Shown: positions 1 through 6,670 of the stretch, piece by piece
Layout: each line of letters opens with the position of its first letter
How positions within the stretch are numbered: position 1 is the stretch's first letter
Origin: JBAXTZ01 sp041666525
GTDB lineage: Bacteria > Bacillota > Negativicutes > JBAXTZ01
Direction of reading: 5' to 3'
DNA length: 13,933 nucleotides
Assembly: GCA_041666525.1 (NCBI GenBank)
Contig: JBAYGT010000030.1
Location: 1-13,933 of the forward strand
Notes under the pieces: generated by a model
What the model saw: only the letters and a program-made list of their open reading frames with translations
Databases searched by the model: none
What the model was told of the DNA's origin: nothing
Position numbers and translations under genes: made by a program

Positions 1-273
1 ACCGTCAGCCTACGTTTCTCGTCTGCCGGTGGTTGCAGGTTCCTTTCCCCGATGCTAACTCGCTGCCTTTTTGTTCACGAGCGCTCTTGCTGTTCAGCGT
101 CGTTGCTACGATCGCTTTATATTGATGAACTAACTTGTATTCATCAACAGCAGTTGCGGGGCGGATACTTCCAGCGAACAGCTTACAAACACAAGGTTTA
201 TAAGGCTTCAACCCGCTGGTCGACCGCTTGAGTTTTGAGCCGTTGTCCGGCCTGCTCTCTGGCGGTGAACGAA

Positions 274-302
274 ATTATATCACCCTTCTTCTCACCTGTC
301 AA
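274..302 (-). promoter_or_regulatory. Consensus SigA promoter firing off the left edge
   Basis: On the minus strand TTGACA (297-302) and TATAAT (274-279) are both perfect and separated by exactly 17 bases. A/T tracts lie just upstream (about 303-325), like an UP element. Transcription would start near 267 and run leftward out of the window. Promoters this close to consensus usually drive stable RNAs or very highly expressed genes. No convincing protein follows within the visible 265 bases, so the product is unknown. Confidence 0.75.
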
Positions 303-364
303 CATAATTTCAAAAATAATTGAAAGTTTTTCACCGGTCACCGGAAAACTCCTCACGTATACGT

Positions 365-378
365 GTGCGCTACAATAA
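365..378 (+). repeat. 14-base direct repeat, copy 1
   Basis: GTGCGCTACAATAA is identical to positions 1413-1426. With a 2-base insertion the match extends into the flanking ACGT/GTAT bases on one side. The second copy sits at the broken end of an epimerase remnant, so the pair may mark a rearrangement or insertion boundary. Chance occurrence in 14 kb is not excluded. Confidence 0.4.
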
Positions 379-522
379 TATATCCGCCACGAAACCTCCG
401 AATTATTTTCTAAACCTCGCGTTCCTTTAGCCCTATTGAATTTACCCGCCGCCGCGATATTGCTGAACGTACTACCCATAGTCATCGGCTATATCGACAT
501 CCGTAACAGCATTTATATACTA

Positions 523-556
523 TTGACAAAACCTGTTCTACACATCAGTATAGAAT
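523..556 (+). promoter_or_regulatory. Putative promoter of the membrane-protein gene
   Basis: TTGACA at 523-528 and TATAGAAT at 549-556 precede the gene at 575. The spacer is 20 bases, longer than the ideal 17, so basal strength may be low or activator-dependent. An inverted repeat TTCTA (536-540)/TAGAA (551-555) overlaps the -10 region and could be an operator. Confidence 0.5.
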
Positions 557-574
557 GATCAAACACGGAGGTGC

Positions 575-1225
575 ATGATGGAATCTTTACCCGAGAAGTC
601 TTTTGGTCTATTATTTGGAAAGCGCAATACCGTGGTCACATATCACATAATAACTGTGATTCTTGCTGTCGACTATGGCCTAACCATCGTATTTCACAAA
701 AACTTGCTGTCCATCGAGTTGCAGGAAATTACGTTGGGTATCACCGCTGCCTTTATCGTGTCTTATTTATTATTCACAATACTTTCTAGCGTTTGTGTAG
801 GGCTTCTAGAATTTCTAGTAATTAAGAAGCGAGGGTTATCCAGTTCAAAAAACATAAGGTATAAAAGTTTTTCAAAACTAAAACACGAGGCACTAACTGA
901 GCAAAGCGAATTCAAACTAAAGGTACTAAATCTCCATGTAGAAGAACAGAGAAAACTGGCTAAATATAGAAGAAATTTCTTATTGACTGCCTTCGAATTA
1001 TTTTTTGTGCTAATTCTTGAATTTTTCTACACATCTTCAACGCCCCTTGTTCAGATTGTTTTCAATAAGTTGCCCAAAGAATTAACATGGGCTTTCCTAA
1101 TAGTGTTATTAATATTGATAGTAGCATGGATAAACTGTCTCTTGGAAAATAATTATGATAAACACATGATAGAATGGCCTGTTGACGACCCGAGTAAACC
1201 AGATTTAGGCATTGCGAATCTGTAA
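575..1225 (+). CDS. Hypothetical membrane protein with four predicted helices
   Basis: I do not recognise this 216-residue protein. Hydrophobic stretches at about residues 20-40, 50-83, 134-153 and 170-190 suggest three or four membrane helices. Between the second and third lies a long charged, probably helical cytoplasmic segment (about 86-132, rich in K, E and Q). The C-terminal 25 residues are acidic and soluble. Two adjacent ATG codons (575 and 578) follow the Shine-Dalgarno GGAGGTG (567-573); the second has the better spacing. The gene stands alone and is AT-rich compared with the permease and hydrolase genes, which suggests foreign origin. It could be a membrane effector of the neighbouring defence-type genes, but nothing in the sequence shows that. 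Confidence 0.75.
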   Translation: MMESLPEKSFGLLFGKRNTVVTYHIITVILAVDYGLTIVFHKNLLSIELQEITLGITAAFIVSYLLFTILSSVCVGLLEFLVIKKRGLSSSKNIRYKSFSKLKHEALTEQSEFKLKVLNLHVEEQRKLAKYRRNFLLTAFELFFVLILEFFYTSSTPLVQIVFNKLPKELTWAFLIVLLILIVAWINCLLENNYDKHMIEWPVDDPSKPDLGIANL

Positions 1226-1285
1226 AATAAGCCTACTATCAGCAAACATGCGAACTACATTCACAGACGCTTTCAATACTATTTC

Positions 1286-1408
1286 TTATAATTGCTTCAG
1301 TATGTACTCGTAAGTGTTTTTCAATCCTTCTTTTAACTCGACTTTCGATTGCCAACCTAGCGTCGCTTTTGCATAAGTGCAATCCAACGCACTACGTCGA
1401 ACATCGCC
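1286..1408 (-). pseudogene. C-terminal remnant of a UDP-glucose 4-epimerase-like enzyme
   Basis: Only about 40 codons and a stop survive. The frame reads GDVRRSALDC, then a segment with LGW, then EGLKNTYEY near the end. This is the typical closing pattern of NAD-dependent sugar-nucleotide epimerases (SDR superfamily, GalE and relatives), in which the GD.R.S..D.SKA..LGW block precedes a final helix beginning with (E/D)GL. The cofactor-binding and catalytic part is absent and no start codon is present. The open upstream end lies within a few bases of the repeat at 1413-1426. This is a decayed leftover of a surface-polysaccharide or galactose gene cut by a rearrangement. The family call is fairly secure; the exact enzyme is not. 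Confidence 0.7.
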
Positions 1409-1412
1409 ATAC

Positions 1413-1426
1413 GTGCGCTACAATAA
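1413..1426 (+). repeat. 14-base direct repeat, copy 2
   Basis: Identical to 365-378. It lies immediately beyond the broken end of the epimerase remnant, between that remnant and the 3' end of the NYN gene. Confidence 0.4.
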
Positions 1427-1441
1427 CTTAAACTTGCTAGA

Positions 1442-2089
1442 TTACCAAGTAACCGGTTTTTTGATTATTTTTTCGCCGCAATCTATTTCAGCCGGTAGTT
1501 GCGCGTTGCGAAGATGCTGTTCGTTTATTCTCGAATAGTTAACACCATTATCTTTTGCCCATTTTTTCAAGCGCTCAGCCCTTGAGTCTATCGGTAACAG
1601 TATCATGATTTCCTTTGCCGGATACAACTGCTTTGCTTTCTCCAAAGCAGTTGTGAGATCGTTATCGCCGGAAATTATCCATGCGCAATCATGCCTATCT
1701 TCTATACACGAGGCTAATAAATCGACAGCAATATTAACGTCAGTATGTTTTTCCTCGTAAGTTTCGAAAGTTTTTCCACATAATCTGCAGCGTTTTTCTT
1801 TTTTTGTAAATTTGCCGAGAACGGTTTTTACTGCAGTGGTTTCCAACGCTTTGACATATATTTTGTGCCGGGCTTCTTTATGCTGATCCCATGGTACAAA
1901 AGCCGTATAGTAACGCACTTCTTCAATATGTTCATTTCGTCCGAGAAATTGTTCAGCTAGCGCTTTCAAATTCAACCAACGGTATCTTACATACGGACGA
2001 TAAACTCCAGTTCCATCATTTTTTCTTCTATGACACGCTATTGCGTGATACAAATTAAATCCGTCCACAAACACAACGACTCTTTTCAC
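1442..2089 (-). CDS. NYN-domain (PIN-like) ribonuclease
   Basis: This 215-residue protein is a NYN/LabA-type (DUF88) PIN-like metal-dependent nuclease. The visible acidic motifs are FVDGFN at residues 7-12 (D9), the TDVN...D block (D117, D123) and SGDNDL at 140-145 (D142, D144). These are the expected metal-binding carboxylates and suggest an active RNase. A CxxC at 101-104, with C128 and C135 later, may form a small metal site or disulphide, which is uncommon in the plain family. The GTG at 2089 was chosen because GGAGGA lies about 6 bases upstream and the conserved domain begins at once; the longer ATG-initiated frame lacks a ribosome site. The gene is divergent from a small RNA, with nearly back-to-back -35 boxes. 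NYN proteins act in RNA decay and in some toxin or defence modules; the target here is unknown. Confidence 0.85.
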   Translation of the reverse strand: MKRVVVFVDGFNLYHAIACHRRKNDGTGVYRPYVRYRWLNLKALAEQFLGRNEHIEEVRYYTAFVPWDQHKEARHKIYVKALETTAVKTVLGKFTKKEKRCRLCGKTFETYEEKHTDVNIAVDLLASCIEDRHDCAWIISGDNDLTTALEKAKQLYPAKEIMILLPIDSRAERLKKWAKDNGVNYSRINEQHLRNAQLPAEIDCGEKIIKKPVTW

Positions 2090-2104
2090 GCTGATTCCTC
2101 CGTC

Positions 2105-2169
2105 TGAATTAATTACCACCAAAAATTTGTCAAAAACAATTGACAATATCGACTATCTTGGTGTAGAAT
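2105..2169. promoter_or_regulatory. Divergent promoters of the NYN gene and the small RNA
   Basis: Plus strand: TTGACA (2140-2145), an 18-base spacer, then TAGAAT (2164-2169). Minus strand: TTGACA (complement of 2129-2134) with a weak AT-rich -10 near 2105-2111. The two -35 boxes are 5 bases apart and form the inverted repeat TTGTCA-8-TGACAA (2128-2146). Polymerases would compete here, and one operator could control both directions. The plus promoter is strong; the minus one is weaker. Confidence 0.65.
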
Positions 2170-2175
2170 TTCAAT

Positions 2176-2235
2176 ACAAGATCACCATCGAGTTTATCTC
2201 GATGGTCCCCGCAGACGAGAGTCGGCGGGTTTTTT
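2176..2235 (+). ncRNA. Small structured RNA (about 60 nt), unknown class
   Basis: A promoter at 2140-2169 predicts a start near 2176. The transcript holds a perfect 9-bp hairpin (ACCATCGAG 2184-2192, loop TTTAT, CTCGATGGT 2198-2206). It ends in an intrinsic terminator with stem CCCGC/GCGGG (2208-2212/2225-2229), an inner GAC/GTC pair, a GAGA (GNRA) loop and six T residues (2230-2235). No reading frame or Shine-Dalgarno lies inside, and no plus-strand gene ends nearby, so it is not another gene's terminator. It therefore looks like a free-standing RNA. It lies beside and divergent to the NYN nuclease gene, so a regulatory or antitoxin role is possible but is pure inference. I could not match it to a known RNA family. 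Confidence 0.6.
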
Positions 2236-2309
2236 GTTATGTGCTTGTAATTATTCTATATCAATTATAAATATCCTGCATGTTTGCAAATAATATTTAT
2301 CCGGCACAA

Positions 2310-2519
2310 CTATTTCTTCGTATATCCCAACATAATCTTCCTCGCCCGGTTCAGCAAATTCTTTACCGCCTGCGGCGTAATCCGCATCTGCCGGGCGGCT
2401 TGCGTCAGCGTCTTTCCTTCCAGCATCAGCCGCCGCTTCGCGGGTTCGCGGCGGCTAGGTTGACAAATCGATTTCACGCGGCTGGTCGGTGCTGCCGGTT
2501 CGACAGTTTTGCTTTTCAA
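2310..2519 (-). CDS. Short helix-turn-helix protein, possibly a gene fragment
   Basis: This 69-residue frame begins with TTG at 2519 directly after an in-frame stop. Residues about 36-63 (LTQAARQMRITPQAVKNLLN and on) look like a helix-turn-helix of the sigma-region-4/LuxR type. Third codon positions are GC-rich and the composition is coding-like. No good ribosome-binding site precedes the start. Another frame upstream (about 2520-2580) also looks protein-like, so this may be the end of a frameshifted phage regulator rather than an intact gene. A 9-bp inverted repeat (2428-2436/2448-2456) lies inside the frame. I cannot name the protein. Confidence 0.45.
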   Translation of the reverse strand: MKSKTVEPAAPTSRVKSICQPSRREPAKRRLMLEGKTLTQAARQMRITPQAVKNLLNRARKIMLGYTKK

Positions 2520-2686
2520 TCAATATCGCTTCATCTTTAACGGCGGCGTTAGCACGTTGCCGTTTTTGTTTTGTTCGGATTAGCGTCAAAAAGTGCGGAA
2601 TTTCACGTTCCGGCTCTCATCAAAATCAGCGGTAAGTGGCTTTCTCTTTCAAATATTGAATGGCGCCGTCGCGGCCGATTATTTAC
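2520..2686. other. Spacer before the Xre gene, possible decayed coding sequence
   Basis: The minus-strand translation of about 2520-2580 is protein-like (KQKRQRANAAVKDEAI) but is interrupted by stops further upstream. It is probably remnant sequence belonging with the helix-turn-helix fragment at 2310-2519. No RNA or repeat was recognised. Confidence 0.3.
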
Positions 2687-2714
2687 TTGCATTTCAGATA
2701 TTTTGCGCTAAAAT
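2687..2714 (+). promoter_or_regulatory. Putative promoter of the Xre/RES operon
   Basis: TTGCAT (2687-2692), 16 bases, then TAAAAT (2709-2714). Transcription would start near 2721, almost at the Shine-Dalgarno (GAGGTGAT, 2721-2728), giving a very short leader. Autorepression by the first gene product would be typical for such operons, but no clear operator stands out. Confidence 0.45.
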
Positions 2715-2734
2715 ATATGCGAGGTGATATTTAT

Positions 2735-3049
2735 ATGCTTGGTGGAAAAATTAAGGAGCTGCGTTTAAAACACGACTACACGCAGGTTAAATTGAGTAAG
2801 CAGATTGGCGTCGCCCAGACGCAAATAGCGTCCTGGGAAGCCGACCGCACGATGCCCTCACACGAAAACACAATCAAATTATGCATGGCGTTCGGTATTT
2901 CGCTGGACACCCTGTTCGATTTTAATATAAACGCTGCGGATATTTGGACGGATTTTATCAAACTCAACGAAGAACAGAAAAAAACGATTTACACGATGAT
3001 CAAATCACTGGCACGAATAAATGAATATGAAAAAATGGAGAACATCTAG
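2735..3049 (+). CDS. Xre/Cro-type HTH regulator, likely antitoxin partner
   Basis: A 104-residue DNA-binding protein. Residues about 5-60 form a classic HTH_3 domain (IKELR at the start, TQVKLSKQIGVAQTQIASWE as the helix-turn-helix core, then the PSHENTIKLCMAFGISLDTLF helix). The C-terminal 40 residues are helical and charged, with no DUF2384 (MbcA/ParS-type toxin-binding) signature. The ATG at 2735 fits GAGGTGAT seven bases upstream; longer in-frame starts lack a ribosome site. The stop is six bases before the start of the RES-domain gene, so the two are one operon. In known Xre-RES modules the Xre protein neutralises the RES toxin and represses the operon. That role is likely here, although this Xre belongs to a different type from the usual one. 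Confidence 0.85.
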   Translation: MLGGKIKELRLKHDYTQVKLSKQIGVAQTQIASWEADRTMPSHENTIKLCMAFGISLDTLFDFNINAADIWTDFIKLNEEQKKTIYTMIKSLARINEYEKMENI

Positions 3050-3054
3050 TTTAT

Positions 3055-4260
3055 ATGGGTCTTGTTAAGCGCATGATGGAAGAGTATGAATCACGTGGTT
3101 ATGGCGAAGTACCTGACAAATTTGTTTGTGCCAACTGCGTTAATGATCGCGTGTTAAAAAATTATATTACCACAAATGCAAGCGGAACAACCTGCAGTTA
3201 TTGTGGAAAAAGAACAAGAAAACCGCGCTCTATCGACATGGACGCTTTCATGGAATTTTTCATGGAAGGACTCCGTTATAAATGGACAGAATTGGATTAC
3301 AATAATTTTCCGTACGATGATGAAGAGCACAAATATTTGGGCATTCCAAGTGTTTATAGTGTATACGAAATCCTCTGTGCAGAAGAATGGTTGCTGAATA
3401 GTGACCTGATTGACGATATTAGCAATATAATAAGCGCCGACGAGTGGTGTAAACATTGTGAAGCACACATCAGCGATAGTGGCAGATCTCTACTAGACTA
3501 TTGGCATTACTTTTGCTATTACGTAAAACATAACACACGTTACTATTTTCATTCAGACACTGTTATGGACGAGGCGTACAGTTGGGATGAAAGAGACTTT
3601 CTTACTGTGCTTGACGACATAACTAACCAAATAAAATATGTTGATGGAATAGAGCGAGTTTTACCTTCTGGCACAACGTTTTTTCGCGGACGAAAAAATA
3701 ACAATAGAGATGGCTACGAGGAAAAAGATCTCTGTACGCCAAATATAGAGCATAGTAAATATCCAAACAGAATGAGTCCGGCCGGTATCCCCATGTTCTA
3801 TGGTGCTTTGGATAAAAATACCATGCAATCGGAAATAACGGATACCAACACCAAGTACATAACCTATGGTTGCTTTGTCAGCAATACACCTTTGATAATT
3901 TTGGACTTTACAGACATACCTCCTGCACCGAGCTATTTCGACGACAAAAATAGAAATAAAATTGAACCTATTGAATTTCTCAAGCAGTATTCACACACAA
4001 TTTCTTCACCTGTTCCTTCGAATAAAATTGACAACATTGAGTATGTTCCAACTCAAGTCATGTGCGAATATTTTAGGCATCGTTACAAATCTAAAAACAA
4101 CGATAAAATCGACGGTATAATATATCCCAGCGCAAAAAGCACCGGAAAAAATATCGTCCTATTTCAACGATACGAAGATTTCATACCGTCATTTGGCAGC
4201 CGTACATCAAAAATCAAGCTGGAACCGATGAGTATAGAAACCATAGAAATCACCAAATAA
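3055..4260 (+). CDS. Zinc-ribbon/HEPN/RES-domain toxin-like protein
   Basis: A 401-residue protein. An N-terminal CxxC...CxxC zinc ribbon (C25, C28, C47, C50) is followed by a helical HEPN-like segment (about 60-200, with HNTRYYFH at 159-166). A C-terminal RES domain (about 205-385) follows, with the family's hallmark Arg (FFRGR, R211), Glu (about E260) and Ser (YPSAKS, S359). RES proteins are ADP-ribosyltransferase-like; characterised members degrade or modify NAD+ and are toxic unless bound by their Xre antitoxin. The HEPN/RES N-terminal extension is a recognised but little-studied architecture. ATG 3055 was chosen because the family typically begins with a short basic/acidic MGL..R..EE motif; its Shine-Dalgarno (GGAGA) is about 14 bases away, so translation probably couples to the upstream gene. 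The catalytic triad looks complete. Confidence 0.85.
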   Translation: MGLVKRMMEEYESRGYGEVPDKFVCANCVNDRVLKNYITTNASGTTCSYCGKRTRKPRSIDMDAFMEFFMEGLRYKWTELDYNNFPYDDEEHKYLGIPSVYSVYEILCAEEWLLNSDLIDDISNIISADEWCKHCEAHISDSGRSLLDYWHYFCYYVKHNTRYYFHSDTVMDEAYSWDERDFLTVLDDITNQIKYVDGIERVLPSGTTFFRGRKNNNRDGYEEKDLCTPNIEHSKYPNRMSPAGIPMFYGALDKNTMQSEITDTNTKYITYGCFVSNTPLIILDFTDIPPAPSYFDDKNRNKIEPIEFLKQYSHTISSPVPSNKIDNIEYVPTQVMCEYFRHRYKSKNNDKIDGIIYPSAKSTGKNIVLFQRYEDFIPSFGSRTSKIKLEPMSIETIEITK

Positions 4261-4293
4261 TCTATTGTTTACGATATTATAAGGCGGTGTGTT

Positions 4294-4401
4294 ATGAAAA
4301 AGCGCTCACGCAACAAATGCTCGATTTACAAAGACACCTACAGCCACATAATGGGCATCCAGAAACAAGAAGTCTCAAATTTTGCGGCAACGATGGTGTG
4401 A
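4294..4401 (+). CDS. Small basic 35-residue ORF
   Basis: ATG 4294 is preceded by AAGGCGG (4281-4287) at good spacing and the frame ends with TGA at 4399-4401. The next gene's ribosome site (GAGG, 4400-4403) overlaps this stop, so translation of the small ORF would feed directly into the DUF2806 gene. The peptide starts MKKRSRNKCS, is basic and contains no membrane segment. I recognise no homologue. It could be a genuine small component, a leader peptide for coupling, or the start of a lost gene. Confidence 0.4.
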   Translation: MKKRSRNKCSIYKDTYSHIMGIQKQEVSNFAATMV

Positions 4402-4408
4402 GGTTTAA

Positions 4409-5398
4409 ATGGAAATTAAAGATCTAGCTGGATTATCTAAACCTGCCAAAAAACTATTAGATATCATCGAAAAATCCGGACGTGGCCTGCTGGCACCGTG
4501 GCAAATCCGCAGAATAGCAAAAGCTGAAAAGGATGCGGATCTAATAAAATTTGACGGCGAGCAGAGAAAGTTTGAATTGGCGTTATCGACACTAAATCAA
4601 TTTGTTGATAGCGAATCAAAGATGCTTGTAAGTTATTCAGGCGGACAATTTCAGTTATCGTTAAATCAAGTTGAGAAGCGCGCATTAGTTAGAACGATCG
4701 CTACTGAAGCAGAAAGACAAGCTAATATTGAAAATATCACGTTGCTTGCGTTTAACAATTTAAACAATAAATCTGAGGTTAGCGATGAACCGGTTGACAA
4801 AGACTGGGTAAATAGATTCTATGACACCGTAAAAGATATTTCCGATGATGCTTTTCAACTTATCTGGTCTAAAATTCTTGCAGGAGAGGTTGAAAAGCCA
4901 GGTTCGTTTTCTTTTAGAACAATCGATACTATGAAAAACCTATCACAAACAGATGCAACATTATTTTTTGAATTATCAAAATATATTTTCGAAATCGAAG
5001 ATACTGCAATAATACCAAACACTGGTGATGATGATTATACGAATAACGATTATAAATACAACAGTATTCTTGTCTTAGCCGATGCTGGCCTTATTCTATC
5101 AGGAGAACATAAGGATTTGTCTACTAGCGCTAATATTATTATTAATGGACAATTTGCCATTGTATGGGAACGCAATGAAGCATCCCCAGAAAGGACAATA
5201 GGCGGTTTCCCACTAACACGTGCCGGTATAGAATTGTTGAACATACTAGAACGAAGACCCGCAGACAAAATTTTTATCGAAAAAGTTTTCAAAATTCATG
5301 CCGCCTCAGGCGATAAAGTCATTTATTATGATAAATATTCAGTTTCGGAAGGTAATTACTTGATCGATTTTGACAAAGGAATAAATATTGATTTTTGA
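4409..5398 (+). CDS. DUF2806-family protein of a putative defence cassette
   Basis: A 329-residue soluble protein. Residues about 130-185 carry the pattern I associate with DUF2806: a DWVNRFYD segment, then KDISDDAFQLIWSKILAGEV, then a PGSFSFRTIDTMKNLS block. The N-terminal third is helical and charged, with a possible coiled-coil around 85-115. The C-terminal part (about 200-300) looks alpha/beta. No catalytic motif is evident. The biochemical role of the family is not known to me. It is the first of three tightly packed genes; the ATPase start is 15 bases after its stop. Its location before an SMC/AAA ATPase and a PIN-like nuclease suggests a sensor or regulatory subunit. AT-rich codon use sets it apart from the permease region. 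Confidence 0.75.
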   Translation: MEIKDLAGLSKPAKKLLDIIEKSGRGLLAPWQIRRIAKAEKDADLIKFDGEQRKFELALSTLNQFVDSESKMLVSYSGGQFQLSLNQVEKRALVRTIATEAERQANIENITLLAFNNLNNKSEVSDEPVDKDWVNRFYDTVKDISDDAFQLIWSKILAGEVEKPGSFSFRTIDTMKNLSQTDATLFFELSKYIFEIEDTAIIPNTGDDDYTNNDYKYNSILVLADAGLILSGEHKDLSTSANIIINGQFAIVWERNEASPERTIGGFPLTRAGIELLNILERRPADKIFIEKVFKIHAASGDKVIYYDKYSVSEGNYLIDFDKGINIDF

Positions 5399-5413
5399 AA
5401 GGTGTGAGGGAGT

Positions 5414-6670
5414 ATGATTGAAGAACTTAAACTAAAGAATTGGAAAAGTTATTATGAAGCCAAACTTTATATTGATCCTCTAACAATTGTCATTGGCACT
5501 AATGCTAGCGGTAAATCAAATATGCTTGATGCATTGTTATTTTTACATCGAGTTAGTTCAGGTATAGGCATATCTCAAGCAATAAATGGTGACGTTAACG
5601 TGCCAATGCTAAGAGGAGGAATTGAATGGGTTTGTTTAAAACCTAGCAAACAATTTGAAATTGAGGTTTATATTGGTGGAGCAAATGAAAACCAAAGATA
5701 CCGTTATGAATTGACTGTTCAGGTAAGCGGAACAAAAGCAGAAGTGTTCAAGGAAGAGCTGGAAATACTTTCACGGCGTCCACGAAGTAAAGATTGGACC
5801 AAAAAAAGCACTCTTTTTTACACAAAACAAGAAGAGGAGAGCCCTGGATTGCCAACTTACTTTTCAACTGGTACGCAAGGACGCGGAAAGCGCCTTGATT
5901 TAAACCGTTCGCATGCAATTATTTTTCAAGCCGAAACTCTAAGCTTGCGAAAAGAAGTTCTTGAGAGCGCAAAGTATGTTCTTTCACAGTTACAGCAAAT
6001 TTTCGTTTTCGATCCGATCCCTAGCCACATGAGAAATTACACGACGTTTTCGGAGAAACTACTAGCAGATGGATCGAACATTGCAGGGGTTTTGGCTGGA
6101 TTGGATGACGAAAAGAAGAAGGAGGTTGAAGGAAAAATAACCCACTATTTGCATTCCTTACCTGAAAAAGATATTAAGCGTGTTTGGGCAGAACCTGTAG
6201 GAAAGTTTAAAACTGATGCTATGCTATATTGCGAAGAAGGTTGGCAAGGATCTCTGTCACACGAAATTGACGCACGCGGAATGTCAGACGGAACCTTGCG
6301 ATATTTGGCAATTGTTGCCGCGCTATTAACACGTGAGCCAAAGAGCCTTTTGGTTATTGAAGAAGTGGATAATGGGCTACATCCTTCTAGAGCAAAGATT
6401 CTTATCCATATGCTAAAAACACTCGGAAGAGATCGCAACATAGATATTATCGTCACGACACATAATCCTGCTCTACTTGACGCTGCTGGAACATCTATGC
6501 TTCCTTTTATAATGGTCACTCACAGAGATGATCAAACAGGCTATAGTAAATTAACCCAACTTGAAGATATTTCTCAACTTCCTAAAATGATGGCTTACGG
6601 CAGTATTGGCAAAATTAATACTGAAGGATTAATCGAGGAAGCACTAAAAAGAGAATCGAGTGAATCCTAA
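5414..6670 (+). CDS. SMC/ABC-like AAA ATPase (AAA_15/AAA_21 type)
   Basis: A 418-residue P-loop ATPase of the RecF/SMC-like group found in many phage-defence systems. It has a Walker A GTNASGKS at 28-35, an ABC-like signature MSDGTLR at 290-296, a Walker B LLVIEEVDNGLHP at 312-324 with the catalytic Glu pair, and an H-loop TTHNP (H350). The middle region (about 90-260) lacks the long coiled coil of true SMCs. No TOPRIM or nuclease domain is fused, unlike OLD nucleases. The ribosome site GAGGGAG sits just before ATG 5414. Its stop overlaps the next start by one base (TAATG), indicating tight coupling with the PIN-like protein. It most likely acts as the ATP-dependent sensor or switch that gates that nuclease. 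Confidence 0.9.
   Translation: MIEELKLKNWKSYYEAKLYIDPLTIVIGTNASGKSNMLDALLFLHRVSSGIGISQAINGDVNVPMLRGGIEWVCLKPSKQFEIEVYIGGANENQRYRYELTVQVSGTKAEVFKEELEILSRRPRSKDWTKKSTLFYTKQEEESPGLPTYFSTGTQGRGKRLDLNRSHAIIFQAETLSLRKEVLESAKYVLSQLQQIFVFDPIPSHMRNYTTFSEKLLADGSNIAGVLAGLDDEKKKEVEGKITHYLHSLPEKDIKRVWAEPVGKFKTDAMLYCEEGWQGSLSHEIDARGMSDGTLRYLAIVAALLTREPKSLLVIEEVDNGLHPSRAKILIHMLKTLGRDRNIDIIVTTHNPALLDAAGTSMLPFIMVTHRDDQTGYSKLTQLEDISQLPKMMAYGSIGKINTEGLIEEALKRESSES

Larger units (their letters stand above)
1..573. other. Left-edge stretch with no confident protein-coding gene
   Basis: Open frames exist on the minus strand, but their translations are not protein-like and match no family I recognise. What can be seen is a consensus minus-strand promoter at 274-302 and a perfect 8-bp inverted repeat (TTGATGAA/TTCATCAA, about 122-147) that could form a hairpin in the transcript from that promoter. 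Positions 365-378 carry a 14-base sequence that recurs at 1413-1426. The stretch reads as the start of an untranslated transcript plus spacer, but I could not identify the RNA. Confidence 0.5.

Noticed and set aside
198..485. Minus-strand open frame of 95 codons
   Set aside because: The translation is not protein-like, there is no ribosome site, and it spans the strong promoter at 274-302.
2176..2235. Known riboswitch or T-box
   Set aside because: No recognised aptamer motif, and no gene lies directly downstream of the terminator on that strand.
2280..2540. Plus-strand frame of 86 codons
   Set aside because: Antisense to the HTH frame, which has the better coding pattern; no ribosome site.
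3154..3468. Minus-strand frame of 104 codons inside the RES gene
   Set aside because: Antisense shadow of the zinc-ribbon/HEPN region, whose motifs are clear on the plus strand.
5414..6670. OLD-family nuclease or Gabija GajA
   Set aside because: The ATPase lacks the C-terminal TOPRIM domain, is too short, and its partner is PIN-like rather than a UvrD helicase.
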